Assembly: GCA_000745135.1 (NCBI GenBank)
Contig: JQNH01000001.1
Span: forward strand, 992,001 to 1,056,000
DNA: 64,000 nt
Direction of reading: 5' to 3'
Source: Rhizobiales bacterium YIM 77505
GTDB lineage: Bacteria > Pseudomonadota > Alphaproteobacteria > Rhizobiales > Beijerinckiaceae
The position numbers and the translations under genes are program-made. The notes under the pieces are model-generated. The model ran no database searches, was not told the DNA's origin, and saw nothing but the letters and a program-made list of their open reading frames with translations. This document shows, piece after piece, positions 1 to 8,741 of this stretch (position 1 is the first letter of the stretch; each line of letters starts with the position of its first letter).

Positions 1-426
1 ATGGCCGAGCGCTGTCCCCAGTCGCGGCCGCTTGGGGTGGCGCGGCTCGCCCGTCATCGCATCGTCATTGCGCGCGAAGGCTACGCGTCTGTGGTGCGCG
101 ACCCGCGCCGGTCGGTGTGGGGTTTTCTGTGGGATCTTGCGCTGGCCGACATGCCGGCCCTGGATCGCTATGAGAGCGTGGCGAGCCGCCTTTACGTCAA
201 GATGAACCAGCCGGTGATTACCGATCATGGGCCGAGACGCGCTCTTGTCTATGTCGCGCGAACGGCGGGGCTCGGATGGCCCCGGCCCGGCTACCTCGAA
301 AGCGTTGTGGCCGCCGCTGCCGCTGCCGGGCTGCCCGACCCCTATCTTGCCGAGCTTCGCGCGCTTGCGCCGAGCCCGGGCGGCGTGCGCGCCGCCCCGG
401 CGACGTTCCGGACGTCGGGCGCATAA
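1..426 (+). CDS. Gamma-glutamylcyclotransferase-like (AIG2/GGCT) protein, 5' truncated by window edge
   Basis: The first residues (MAERCPQSRPLGVARL) match the part of GGCT-fold proteins that normally follows an N-terminal YGSNM segment. The true start is therefore upstream of base 1, and the ATG at base 1 is an internal Met. The motif ALDRYE carries the Glu expected as catalytic acid/base in this fold, and VWGFLWDL is the usual strand before it. Members act on gamma-glutamyl amine or peptide substrates; the exact substrate cannot be told. The gene stops at 424-426 with a short Ala/Pro-rich tail. Confidence 0.72.
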   Translation: MAERCPQSRPLGVARLARHRIVIAREGYASVVRDPRRSVWGFLWDLALADMPALDRYESVASRLYVKMNQPVITDHGPRRALVYVARTAGLGWPRPGYLESVVAAAAAAGLPDPYLAELRALAPSPGGVRAAPATFRTSGA

Positions 427-579
427 AGCCGCGCGGAGCGGCGCCTCAATCCTCAAAAGACGAGGCAGGTCAGGATGTTGCCGCCGCCGTGCGCAAGCTT
501 TGCAACTATCGCCTCAAGGTCACGTTGAATCCGGGCGGCGCTCGGCTGCGCCTGAACAACGTCAGTGAGGTGCGTACCC

Positions 580-1029
580 ATGAAGTCTTCCGCTGTCAGC
601 GACAAACACGAAGCCCTCCTCAGGCCCGATGCCGAAGCCGTCCAGGAGCCCGGGAAGCGATCTTCGGCCTGGCGCAACTATGGCTATGCCTGGGTGACCG
701 CCGCCTTTTTCCTGCTCTCGCTTGTGGGACATTGGCTCTTCGGCTGGTTCGCCTTCGCGAGCGAGCAACAGGCGCACGGCCAGCCGATCGAGGTGTCGCA
801 GTACCTCATCCAGATGACCCGCGACACGCTGGAGAATTGGCAATCGGAGTTTCTGCAGCTCCTGTGGCAGGTGGGAGGTCTCGCCCTCCTCCTGTATGTC
901 GGCTCTCCCCAGTCCAAGGAAGGGGATGATCGCAAGGAGGCGAAGCTTGACGCCATCCTGCGCCGGCTCGATCCGGAGGGCGGTCAGCGCCTCATCGCAG
1001 AGCTTGATCACCGCTATCCGAGACGATGA
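580..1029 (+). CDS. Small membrane protein, DUF6766-like
   Basis: 149 residues starting at ATG 580; a GTG at 565 in the same frame would add five residues. A GTGAGG purine stretch lies about 10 bases before ATG 580. There are two hydrophobic segments, near residues 36-58 and 92-108, separated by a polar loop containing HGQPIEVSQYL and TLENWQSEFLQ. That loop pattern resembles the DUF6766 family of small two-helix inner-membrane proteins, whose function is unknown. The C-terminal 40 residues are charged and probably cytoplasmic. It sits between two unrelated small enzymes, so the context gives no clue. Confidence 0.6.
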   Translation: MKSSAVSDKHEALLRPDAEAVQEPGKRSSAWRNYGYAWVTAAFFLLSLVGHWLFGWFAFASEQQAHGQPIEVSQYLIQMTRDTLENWQSEFLQLLWQVGGLALLLYVGSPQSKEGDDRKEAKLDAILRRLDPEGGQRLIAELDHRYPRR

Positions 1030-1059
1030 CATCGCGCGTGCCGACGCCGGATCCGAATC

Positions 1060-1362
1060 ATGACCGATCGCCGCTTCGTCCATGTCACCTTCCGCGGGCG
1101 TGTGCAGGGGGTGGGCTTCCGCGCCTTTGTGGAACGGCTGGCGCAGGAACGCGGGCTCGACGGCTGGGTGCGCAACCGCGAGGACGGATCGGTTGAGGCG
1201 GTCTTCGCCGGCGCCTCCCATGCGGTGGACGCGACGCTCGAACTCTGCCGGCAGGGCCCGCCTGGCGCCCGCGTGGAGGAACTCGATCTTCGCGAGGAGG
1301 ATGCGGCCGGGCTCATCCCGTCCTCCCGCCCCGCCGGTTTCTACGTGCTGCCCACGGTCTAA
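1060..1362 (+). CDS. acyP: Acylphosphatase
   Basis: 100 residues, normal for the family. It hydrolyses the carboxyl-phosphate bond of acylphosphates in the cytoplasm. The phosphate-binding signature GRVQGVGFR is at residues 13-21, with the catalytic Arg21. The second signature, [15 protein letters not shown], carries Asn39. The start is supported by the second signature lying at its usual distance. It stands alone, 30 bases after the preceding membrane-protein gene, and its physiological substrate is unknown. Confidence 0.93.
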   Translation: MTDRRFVHVTFRGRVQGVGFRAFVERLAQERGLDGWVRNREDGSVEAVFAGASHAVDATLELCRQGPPGARVEELDLREEDAAGLIPSSRPAGFYVLPTV

Positions 1363-1470
1363 GAGAACGGGTCGCGCCCGACGGGAAGATCGCGTCGGCG
1401 GGAAGGGGCTTCATTCTATGGTGTTCGTCTCGGCTTGGCGCGTCGCGGCTGGCGGGCGAGGGATCACCCC

Positions 1471-1857
1471 ATGACCATCATGATCGTTCGGCTCGGCACG
1501 CCGCGGCAGCCAGGCGAAGGGCTGCGGATCGGGACCGTGCGGCGTCCGCCCCGCGGCGTCCGCAAGGAGCGCTACGCAGCCGAGGACTGGTTCGACCTCT
1601 GGTACCCGGATCTGGCGCCGAGCCCCGCGCTTATGGCGAAGGGCCGGGCGGCGACGAAGGCTGAAGAGTGGGGGGCGTTCCTGCGCGCGTTTCGCGCCGA
1701 GATGAACGAGCCGACGGCGCGGCGCGCGCTCGATCTCTTGGCCGCGCTCTCCCATCACGCCAACTTCTCGGTGGGCTGCTACTGCGAGGACGAAAGGCGC
1801 TGCCATCGTTCGGTGCTGCGGGCGCTCCTCGCCGAACGCGGTGCTGCGGTCGCCTGA
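1471..1857 (+). CDS. DUF488 family protein
   Basis: 128 residues from ATG 1471; upstream in-frame starts at 1435 would add an unconserved-looking segment. The C-terminal CYCEDERRCHR (residues 103-113) and the WYPDLAPSPAL segment are hallmarks of the DUF488 fold. These proteins are small and cysteine-containing, and no reaction has been firmly assigned. The Cys/His cluster may bind a metal, which is an inference. It is convergent with the rhodanese gene on the other strand. Confidence 0.8.
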   Translation: MTIMIVRLGTPRQPGEGLRIGTVRRPPRGVRKERYAAEDWFDLWYPDLAPSPALMAKGRAATKAEEWGAFLRAFRAEMNEPTARRALDLLAALSHHANFSVGCYCEDERRCHRSVLRALLAERGAAVA

Positions 1858-1920
1858 AGACGGTTGGCCTGCAGTTGCCGGTCGACCGTGGGCTCCGACA
1901 TGCCATCCCGGGAAGAGGAC

Positions 1921-2334
1921 TTAGCCTTCCGGCTTCGGGTCGGGCTTTTCGACCGGCCCGCCGGCGTCGCGCCAAGCGCTGAAGCCGCCCTCGATGTGGC
2001 ACACGGGCTCAAGCCCCATGTCCTGTGCCGTGGCCGCGGCGAGCGCCGAGCGCCAGCCGCCGCCGCAGAAGAACACGAAACGCTTGTCGGCGGCGAAGAC
2101 GGGTTTGTGGTAGGGGCTTTCCGGGTCGATCCAAAATTCCAGCATGCCGCGCGGGCAATGGAAGGCCCCCGGGATCCGCCCCTCGCGCTCGAGCTCCCGC
2201 GGATCGCGCAGGTCGACGAAGACGACATCGTCCCGGCCGAGAAGCTGCATCGCCGCGGACACCGGGATGGTCTCGATCTTGGCATTCGCCTCCTGAAGCA
2301 GCGCCTTGTAGCCGCGCCTGATCGTCTGGGGCAT
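1921..2334 (-). CDS. Rhodanese-like sulfurtransferase
   Basis: 137 residues from ATG 2334; an ATG six codons upstream is possible but lies in the divergent spacer. It is a single rhodanese domain with VVFVDLRDPRE at residues 37-47 and the active-site loop starting at Cys90 (FFCGGGWRSA). The Cys should carry the persulfide in sulfur transfer. The sulfur donor and acceptor are unknown. It is clearly paralogous to the rhodanese at 62.8-63.2 kb: both share RGMLEF and DPESPYH. It is divergent from the DUF599 gene. Confidence 0.88.
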   Translation of the reverse strand: MPQTIRRGYKALLQEANAKIETIPVSAAMQLLGRDDVVFVDLRDPRELEREGRIPGAFHCPRGMLEFWIDPESPYHKPVFAADKRFVFFCGGGWRSALAAATAQDMGLEPVCHIEGGFSAWRDAGGPVEKPDPKPEG

Positions 2335-2422
2335 GGTGGTCGCTCGCAGCATCGCCCCGCGCCTGCGGGGATCCGCACGGTGCGCGAAGGTGGCGGGGAG
2401 GTCAACGGGAGACGCTCGAGAG

Positions 2423-3121
2423 ATGCACGTGCTGGCGTTGTCGGACTATGCGGCGCTCCTGTTCTTCATCGCCGCCTGGCTCGGCTATCACGTCGCCGTC
2501 GAGCGGTCGCCGGCGCGGCGGCGAAGCCTGAACGTGCTGATGAACGAGCAGCGACGGCTCTGGATGGAGCGCATGCTGACCCGGGAGAACCGGATCGTGG
2601 ACACCACGATCATGGCCTCCCTGCAGAACGGCACGGCCTTCTTCGCGTCCACCTCGCTCTTGGCGATCGGCGGCGTGTTGGCCCTGTTCCAGGCGCCCGA
2701 CGATGTCTTGACCCTGTTCGCGCAACTCCCCTTCGCCACGCCGACCACCCGGGTCATCTGGGAACTGAAGGTCGTCGGCCTTGCGGTGATCTTCGTCTAT
2801 GCCTTCTTCAAGTTCGCCTGGTCGTACCGGCTGTTCAACTACGCTGCGATCCTGCTCGGAGCGGTTCCGATCGTGAGGGATGAGCCCACGGCCGAGGCCC
2901 ACGCGGCGGCCGCGCGCGCGGCGGCCATGAACCAGGTGGCCGGGCGCAACTTCAATCGCGGCCAGCGGGCGTTCTTCTTCGCCCTGGCTTATCTCGGCTG
3001 GTTCCTGAGCCCCTACCTCCTCATCCTGGCCACCGCCGCCGTGCTCGTCGTCATGTGGCGCCGCCAATTTGCCTCGGACGCGGTGAAGGTCATGACCATG
3101 GCCGGGGCGGAGGAAGCGTGA
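2423..3121 (+). CDS. DUF599 integral membrane protein
   Basis: 232 residues from ATG 2423; longer in-frame starts read into the divergent promoter. Hydrophobic segments are near residues 5-25, 68-90, 110-135 and 190-215. The core MNEQRRLWMERML, the segment IVDTTIMASLQNG and the FFAST patch are typical of DUF599 proteins, which are inner-membrane proteins of unknown role. It is divergent from the rhodanese gene with a spacer of about 90 bases that must hold both promoters. Confidence 0.85.
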   Translation: MHVLALSDYAALLFFIAAWLGYHVAVERSPARRRSLNVLMNEQRRLWMERMLTRENRIVDTTIMASLQNGTAFFASTSLLAIGGVLALFQAPDDVLTLFAQLPFATPTTRVIWELKVVGLAVIFVYAFFKFAWSYRLFNYAAILLGAVPIVRDEPTAEAHAAAARAAAMNQVAGRNFNRGQRAFFFALAYLGWFLSPYLLILATAAVLVVMWRRQFASDAVKVMTMAGAEEA

Positions 3122-3291
3122 TCCGGACAGGTTGAATTGCCCTCGCGGGCGCGCCCAGGGCGAGGACCGGTGAGCCTCCCCCGCTCATGGAGGGGAGGGA
3201 TCCGGGTGCCGCTCGCACCCTCCCATCCGCGATTTCCCTGGACGCGGACAGGATGCGAGACGGCGGTGGATCAATCCGATCGGATCCGCCC

Positions 3292-3996
3292 TCAGCGCTT
3301 TTCCATCTCGGCCTCGTATCGGGCCCTTGTCTCGGCATTGGGAGGATAGAGGCCCGGAAGGGGCACGCCCCTCTCCACCTCGCGCATGATCCACGCCTCC
3401 AAGCGCTCCTGCTCGGGTCCCGCCTTCGCGACCTCCTCGACGAGCGCCGCCGGAATGACCACCGCGCCGTCGCCATCGGCAACGATGACGTCGTTCGGGA
3501 AGACGGCCGCGCCGCCGCAGCCGATCGGCTCCTGCCAGCCCACGAAGGTGAGGCCGGCTACGGACGCGGGCGCCGCCACTCCGGCGCACCACACCGGGAG
3601 ACGGGTCGCCTCGACGCCGGCACCGTCGCGCATGACGCCGTCGGTGATGAGTGCCGCGACGCCGCGCTTGCGCATGCGCGCGCAGAGGATGTCGCCGAAG
3701 ATGCCGGCTTCGGTGACGCCCATGGCGTCAGCAACGGCGATGCAGCCCTCCGGCATGTCCTCGATAGCGCCGCGGGTGGAGCGTGGAGAGGACCAGGACT
3801 CGGGGGTTGCAAGGTCCTCCCGGGCCGGCACGAAACGCAGCGTGAAGGCGCGGCCCACCACCCGCTCCTCCGCATGGAACCTGGGCTGAGGCCCACGCAT
3901 CCAGGTGCGGCGGATGCCCTTCTTCAGGAGGATGGTGTGGATGGTGCCGGTGGAGGTCGCCTGAAGCGCCCGGCGGATGATGGGATCGAGGGTCAT
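3292..3996 (-). CDS. RraA/HMG-aldolase-like family protein
   Basis: 234 residues. The central GDILCARMRKRGVAALITDG and MRD segments form the RraA fold's metal/oxyanion site: the Asp pair after GVAALITDG and the Arg of MRD match class II pyruvate aldolases of the HMG/CHA type. RraA itself inhibits RNase E, but many homologues with this motif are 4-hydroxy-4-methyl-2-oxoglutarate aldolases or oxaloacetate decarboxylases. A length above RraA's 160 residues and the intact metal motif favour the enzymatic branch. There is no operon partner. The substrate is unknown. Confidence 0.82.
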   Translation of the reverse strand: MTLDPIIRRALQATSTGTIHTILLKKGIRRTWMRGPQPRFHAEERVVGRAFTLRFVPAREDLATPESWSSPRSTRGAIEDMPEGCIAVADAMGVTEAGIFGDILCARMRKRGVAALITDGVMRDGAGVEATRLPVWCAGVAAPASVAGLTFVGWQEPIGCGGAAVFPNDVIVADGDGAVVIPAALVEEVAKAGPEQERLEAWIMREVERGVPLPGLYPPNAETRARYEAEMEKR

Positions 3997-4074
3997 GGGG
4001 AGAGCCTGGCGGAAGGGATCGGTGTTGCCGGCGGCATCTAGGCCAGCCGACGCCCGCGGATCAAGCGAAGCGCT

Positions 4075-4878
4075 TTACACCCGGTTCCGCAAGGCTTCGG
4101 CTTCCGCATAGAAGCGCTTCTCCCATTCCTTGTGGTTGTCCATGCCTTCGCGGATGAAGGGCGTGAAGATCGCCAGGTTCATCAGGAGCCAGTTGAGGAC
4201 ATTGGCGGGGAAGCGCAGCGGCTTGACGAAGTCGACGAACAGGACCACCCGCACCTGGTCGGTGTGGTTCCAGGCCTCGTGCTCGTAGGCGTCGTCGAAG
4301 ACGAGGACCTTGCCCTCCTGCCAGTGGCAGACCTGGTCGCAGACGCGGATGGCGAGCCGGTCGCTCGCCTCCGGCACGATGAGGCCAAGGTGGAGGCGCA
4401 AGACCCCGTTGTAGGGCCCTCGATGGGGGGGCAGGTGCTTGCCGGGTTCGAAGATCGAGAACATCGCGGTCTTCAGTCCCGGGATCTTCTGCACGATCCG
4501 CCAGGTTTCCGGGCATTGAGCGATGTTGCGCTCGGACTTCACCCCGAAGCCGACGAGGAAGAAGGTCTTCCAGCCCGCGTCCTTGCTGATGCTCTGAACG
4601 TCGGTGGAGATGGACTGGAAGGTGGGCAGGTCTTCGCGGCGCGTGAGGACCTGGTCGAGCTCGGCGCGGATGAGTTTCCATTCGCGCTCGATCTCCGCCG
4701 CCCAGGGGAAGGTGGCGTTGTCGTAGACGGGCGGGTTGCCGACCTTGGAATATTTCACGTTGAGCCGTTCGACCCAGGCGACGACCGCCATGAAGAGCCG
4801 GGTGAGGAGGCTCGGACGGACCATGGTCGGCTCGAGGCCGGCCGTCGTGAAGCTTTGCTGAGGCGCTGGACGCGACAT
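4075..4878 (-). CDS. Aspartyl/asparaginyl beta-hydroxylase domain protein (LpxO-like)
   Basis: 267 residues. It belongs to the Fe(II)/2-oxoglutarate dioxygenases of the AspH/LpxO fold. HLPPHRGPYNG (residues 148-158) is followed by RLHLGL with His163. FDDAYEHEAWNH carries His200, and RVVLFVDF carries the Arg expected to hold 2-oxoglutarate. The two His match the iron ligands of AspH. A hydrophobic N-terminal segment (near residues 24-38) suggests membrane association, as in LpxO, which hydroxylates the lipid A secondary acyl chain. Protein substrates remain possible. A strong promoter lies upstream at 4939-4967. Confidence 0.85.
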   Translation of the reverse strand: MSRPAPQQSFTTAGLEPTMVRPSLLTRLFMAVVAWVERLNVKYSKVGNPPVYDNATFPWAAEIEREWKLIRAELDQVLTRREDLPTFQSISTDVQSISKDAGWKTFFLVGFGVKSERNIAQCPETWRIVQKIPGLKTAMFSIFEPGKHLPPHRGPYNGVLRLHLGLIVPEASDRLAIRVCDQVCHWQEGKVLVFDDAYEHEAWNHTDQVRVVLFVDFVKPLRFPANVLNWLLMNLAIFTPFIREGMDNHKEWEKRFYAEAEALRNRV

Positions 4879-5194
4879 GTTCTCACCGCTTGCGACGGCC
4901 GCTCGCGCGGGTGGCGGGCGGGCTCTGATGGTGCATCATTCATAGGAATAAAGATCCTGGCTGTCCATGACCTGGCGCGGTTTCCGGCGTGCATGCCAAG
5001 CATGGCCGATCCTGGGGCAAGTGGCGCGTGGGGGTCACGATCCACGGTCCATGTGTGGGTTGCCGCACGGCGGACGGGAACCGAGCGGGCTAGGGAAGGG
5101 GATGCATCGCTCGCTGCCGCAAGAGCCAAGAGCGCGCGACGTTGAAGGCCGATGCCTGATCTGGCATTTTTGACGAGGAGCGAGGGCGCGGCTC
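4879..5194. other. Intergenic region (316 bp) between divergent genes
   Basis: No plausible coding frame is seen. It holds the minus-strand promoter at 4939-4967. Just before the plus-strand gene there is a short ATGCC/GGCAT hairpin followed by a T run (about 5150-5170) that could be a weak terminator or a leader hairpin. The ribosome site for the 5195 gene is the purine stretch GAGGAGCGAGGG. Confidence 0.5.
4939..4967 (-). promoter_or_regulatory. Predicted sigma70-type promoter of the AspH-like gene
   Basis: Reading the minus strand, TGGACA (4967-4962) is followed after exactly 17 bases by TATGAA (4944-4939). This is close to the TTGACA/TATAAT consensus at optimal spacing, about 60 bases before the ATG at 4878. 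It is one of the few AT-rich stretches nearby. Confidence 0.55.
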
Positions 5195-6754
5195 ATGGCC
5201 TACACGCTCGACGAGTTCAGGGCCGAGTTCCCGGACGACGAGGCGTGTCTCGCGCGGCTCATGGAGGACCGTTACGGCGGTACCCTGTTCCCGTGCCCGG
5301 CCTGTGAGCGCCAAGCCCGGTTCCGGCCCGTCCTGAAGCGACGGGCCTATGCCTGCGATCGCTGCGGGCACTGCGTCTTTCCGTGCGTCGGCACCCCGCT
5401 CGCCAAGCTGCACCGCCCGCTCGGCGACTGGTTCTACGCCCTGCAACTGCTCGCCAAGAGCCCAGAGACGTTCAGCGCCCGGGAGCTGCGCCGCCAGCTC
5501 AGATGCAGCGCCGCCACGGCGGCCGCGATGGAGCAGGAGCTGCGAGCCTTCCACGCCCGAAGCGCCGAGCCGAAGAGCTCGGGCCTGGCGACGGGGGCGG
5601 TGCTCGCAGCCCCTCACCCCGATGGTATGCGGGGTGAGGCAAGCGCCGCGCCTCCCTCCAGGAAGCCCTCTCGCGGAAGGAGCATCGCGGCGCTCGCGGG
5701 CTCCTCCGCGGCGCTCCTCGCCCTTGTGACCGTTGGCTTCGTTTTGTCCGGACGGACGCCCATGAACAGCGATGTTCAGGTGGAGACCCCCAATCTCGAT
5801 CTTGCCGACACGCCCATGATCGAGCCGACGCCCGAGCAGCTCGAGCGCATCGTCGCCCTCGACACCTTGCTCCGGCGATCGTCCGCCGAAATCCGCCAGA
5901 ACGCGCGACCGCCTCCAACCACGACGCCCACCGTCCCGCTCCCGCCCATGAAGCCCGCAACGCCGCGTCCCGGCTCGCCCCTCAAGCTCTCCGCCGACGA
6001 GGTCGCGCTGCTGGTGCTCGGCGACGCCAAGGGCCCGGTGAACCCCAACGAGGTCCTCACCTTCGGCCCGATCAAGATCCGCCGGCATCTGGTCGAGACG
6101 ATCCTCAAGGCCGCTCGCGTCACCAACAGCGACCCGGTCCTTCTCATGGCGATCGCCGACAAGGAGTCGAGCTTTGCCACCGAGGTGAAGGCGAAGACCT
6201 CCTCTGCGACAGGGCTCTACCAGTTCATCGAGGCGACCTGGCTTCGGGTGCTGCGCGAATTCGGCGCGAAGCACGGCTATGACAAGGAAGCCAAGGCGAT
6301 CGTCCTTGCCGACAGCAAGCTCACCGTCACGGATCCCGCCGAGCGGGAGCGCATCCTGGACCTGCGCCGGGAGCCCTACCTCTCCGCCTTGATGGCCGCG
6401 GAGATGCTGAAAAAGGACGCTGCCCGCATCGCGCGCCGCATTGGGCGCGAACTCACGCATGGCGAGATCTACCTCGCCCATTTTCTTGGCGCCGACGGAG
6501 CAGAGCGCTTCATGGAGCAGCTCGTCGCGAACCCGAGCCTGGTTGCCGCCGACCTCTTGCCGAATCCCGCCAGGGCCAACAAGCCGATCTTCTATGTCCA
6601 GCGCGGCGACAAGGAAGAAGGCCTCTCGGTGGGCGAGGTCCACCAGAAGTTTCAATCCATGATGGGCCTGCGGCTCGACCGCTACAAGAATGTCCACCAG
6701 CTCATCGGCGCCACTGCTTCCGAGGCGCAGGCCCGCCCGACCAAGATGCCGTAG
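5195..6754 (+). CDS. Transposase-type zinc ribbon fused to a lytic-transglycosylase (SLT-like) domain
   Basis: 519 residues. Residues 8-115 look like the IS1595/ISXO2 transposase N-terminus: Cys34-x2-Cys37 and Cys54-x2-Cys57 zinc ribbon, then GT, a Trp-containing helix (LGDWFYALQLL) and a SAREL helix-turn-helix. There is no transposase catalytic domain. A linker leads to one membrane helix (about 163-184) and a Pro/Thr-rich spacer. Residues 290-445 hold a lysozyme-like fold with Glu324 in ADKESSF and the GLYQF motif, so muralytic activity in the periplasm is likely. The zinc ribbon would then be cytoplasmic. The gene is monocistronic. Confidence 0.72.
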   Translation: MAYTLDEFRAEFPDDEACLARLMEDRYGGTLFPCPACERQARFRPVLKRRAYACDRCGHCVFPCVGTPLAKLHRPLGDWFYALQLLAKSPETFSARELRRQLRCSAATAAAMEQELRAFHARSAEPKSSGLATGAVLAAPHPDGMRGEASAAPPSRKPSRGRSIAALAGSSAALLALVTVGFVLSGRTPMNSDVQVETPNLDLADTPMIEPTPEQLERIVALDTLLRRSSAEIRQNARPPPTTTPTVPLPPMKPATPRPGSPLKLSADEVALLVLGDAKGPVNPNEVLTFGPIKIRRHLVETILKAARVTNSDPVLLMAIADKESSFATEVKAKTSSATGLYQFIEATWLRVLREFGAKHGYDKEAKAIVLADSKLTVTDPAERERILDLRREPYLSALMAAEMLKKDAARIARRIGRELTHGEIYLAHFLGADGAERFMEQLVANPSLVAADLLPNPARANKPIFYVQRGDKEEGLSVGEVHQKFQSMMGLRLDRYKNVHQLIGATASEAQARPTKMP

Positions 6755-6760
6755 AGCCGG

Positions 6761-7651
6761 TCATGTCCTGAACTTGGGATCGAGCCAATCGCGCAAGGAA
6801 TCGCCGAGGAGATTGAAGGCGAACACCGCGAGCGAGATCGCCAGCCCCGGGAAGATCACCATCCACGGCGCCTCCCGATAGAAGTCGGACGCGTTGCCCG
6901 CAAGCATCAAGCCCCACGCCGGCTTCGGCTCCGATACGCCAAGCCCGAGGAAAGAGAGCGATGCCTCGAGCAGGATCGCCTGCGCGATGAAGGCGGTCAG
7001 CATGATCAGGAAGGGCGCCACGACGTTCGGACACATATGCCGGAAGATGATCCGCGCATGGCTGTAGCCGGCCGCCCGCGCTGCGTCGATGTAAGGCATC
7101 TCCCGGATGGAAAGCGCGGCCGATCGGATGACCCGCGCCACCTTCGGGACGATCGGAATGGCGATGGCGACGATGAGGTTGACGTCGATGCCGAGGACGA
7201 GGCGGCGCCCCAGCATCGCCACCACCACCAGGGCCAGCACGATGATCGGGAACGACAAGAGGATGTCGACGAAGCGCTGGACGACGAGGTCCGTGCGCCC
7301 GCCGAAGTAAGCCGATGCGACGCCGATCACCGCTCCGGCCGCGCAGCCGAGGAGCGAGGAGAGAAGCCCGATCGAAAGCGCCGTGCGCGCCCCATAGATG
7401 ATGCGGGTGAGGATGTCGCGCCCGAACGCATCCGTGCCGAAAGGGTGCGCAGGGGAGGGGGCGGCGAGCATGGCCGAGAAATCGATGGCCTCCGGGTCAT
7501 AGGGCACGATCCAGTCGGCGAAGGCGGCGGCCAGCGCCATCACCAGGATGACGACGAACGCTGCTGCGCCAAGCGGCTGTTCGACGACGAAGCGAAGAAG
7601 CGCGCTGCGCTCGCGCGAGGGAAGGGTCGAGCCGGTGGTCGTCGCCGCCAT
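6761..7651 (-). CDS. ABC transporter permease, DppC/OppC type
   Basis: 296 residues with about six membrane helices. An N-terminal OppC_N-like helix is followed by the extracytoplasmic stretch ending in HPFGTDAFGRDILTRIIYGARTAL, a signature of this family. The EAA-type loop is ARAAGYSHARIIFRHMCPN. It forms the inner-membrane channel with the DppB-type partner. The gene starts six bases after that partner's stop, so the two are translationally coupled. It is the last gene of the operon. The substrate (peptide, nickel or glutathione class) cannot be set from the permease. Confidence 0.92.
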   Translation of the reverse strand: MAATTTGSTLPSRERSALLRFVVEQPLGAAAFVVILVMALAAAFADWIVPYDPEAIDFSAMLAAPSPAHPFGTDAFGRDILTRIIYGARTALSIGLLSSLLGCAAGAVIGVASAYFGGRTDLVVQRFVDILLSFPIIVLALVVVAMLGRRLVLGIDVNLIVAIAIPIVPKVARVIRSAALSIREMPYIDAARAAGYSHARIIFRHMCPNVVAPFLIMLTAFIAQAILLEASLSFLGLGVSEPKPAWGLMLAGNASDFYREAPWMVIFPGLAISLAVFAFNLLGDSLRDWLDPKFRT

Positions 7652-7657
7652 GGTGCC

Positions 7658-8611
7658 TCACCGATAGCGAATGCGCGGGTCGAGCGCTGCGTAGAGGAGG
7701 TCGACCACCAGGTTCACGAGGATGAAGACCACGGCGATGAGCATCACGAGGCTCTGGATCAGCATGAAATCGTTGCGTGACACGGCCTGCACGAAGAGCC
7801 GGCCAATGCCGTTGAGGTTGAAGACCTGCTCCGTCACCACAAGCCCCCCGATCAGGAAGGCGAATTCGAGGCCGATGACGGTGATGGCGGGCAGCATGGC
7901 GTTCTTCATGGCGTGGCGGGCGACCACGAGCCGCTCGAAGACGCCCTTCGCCCGCGCCGTGCGGATATAGTCCTCCCGCATCACCTCGACGATGGAGGAG
8001 CGGACCATCCGGGCCACCACGGCGGAATATCGGTAGCCCACCGCAAGCGCCGGCCAGATGAGCTGGGAGAGGTTGGCGATCGGGTCGACGTAGAAGGGCG
8101 TGTAAGTCAAGGGCGGTAGCCAGTTGAAGGCCCAGAGCAGCCCGAGGATGATCAGCATGCCGAGCCAGAAGGAGGGCACCGCAAGGCCCGCGATGGTGAC
8201 GATGCGAATGACGTAGTCGACCGCAGTGTCGCGATAGAGCGCGGAAAGGGTCCCGAGCGGAATGGCGATCAGCACCGCGATGACCGCCGCCATTACGGCC
8301 ACCTGCAGCGAGAGCTCCAGTCGGCTGCCGATCTCCTCGGATACGGGGTTGCCCGTCCACATGGACCGCCCGAGATCCAGGGTGACGAGGCCCTTCATCC
8401 AGTCGACGAACTGGATGACGAGCGGCTTGTTGAGGCCGAGCCGCTCCCGCTCCTGCTCGATGACCTCCCGGCTCACATTGCCGCCGTCGCCCCGCAGCTT
8501 GATCTCGACGATGTCGCCGGGGACCACGCGCAGCATGAAGAAGGTCACCACCGCGACGCCGATGAGCGTCGGGATGGCGAGGAGCACGCGATTGACGACG
8601 TAGCGGAGCAT
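7658..8611 (-). CDS. ABC transporter permease, DppB/OppB type
   Basis: 317 residues, normal length. The N-terminus (LRYVVNRVLLAIPTLIGV) is the usual first helix of DppB proteins. The periplasmic segment LGLNKPLVIQFVDWMKGLVTLDLGRS and the EAA loop with ARAKG (TARAKGVFERLVVARH) follow in order. It pairs with the downstream DppC-type permease. A 130-base spacer with two strong hairpins separates it from the binding-protein gene. Confidence 0.92.
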   Translation of the reverse strand: MLRYVVNRVLLAIPTLIGVAVVTFFMLRVVPGDIVEIKLRGDGGNVSREVIEQERERLGLNKPLVIQFVDWMKGLVTLDLGRSMWTGNPVSEEIGSRLELSLQVAVMAAVIAVLIAIPLGTLSALYRDTAVDYVIRIVTIAGLAVPSFWLGMLIILGLLWAFNWLPPLTYTPFYVDPIANLSQLIWPALAVGYRYSAVVARMVRSSIVEVMREDYIRTARAKGVFERLVVARHAMKNAMLPAITVIGLEFAFLIGGLVVTEQVFNLNGIGRLFVQAVSRNDFMLIQSLVMLIAVVFILVNLVVDLLYAALDPRIRYR

Positions 8612-8626
8612 CAGGAAGCAAGACCC

Positions 8627-8696
8627 GCTGCGCGGCCGCTTACGGCGCGGCTGCGCAGCACGTTCTTCCGCAGCCTCCTCCGGACGGTGGTCCGGA
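8627..8696 (-). repeat. Two stem-loops between binding-protein and permease genes
   Basis: 8627-8659 contains GCTGCGC and its complement GCGCAGC around a GC-rich interior. 8679-8696 is a perfect 7-bp stem, TCCGGAC-N4-GTCCGGA. Neither is followed by a T run in the reading direction, so RNA stabilisation or processing is more likely than termination. This is a common place for differential expression of abundant binding proteins. Confidence 0.5.
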
Positions 8697-8741
8697 ATCC
8701 GGAAGGCGAGCGCGTGAGCGCGCCGCGCGGTGCTGCCTCCC

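Noticed and set aside
5195-5560. Remnant of an IS1595-type insertion sequence
   Set aside because: The zinc-ribbon region is in frame with the membrane and transglycosylase parts, and no terminal inverted repeats or target duplication were seen.
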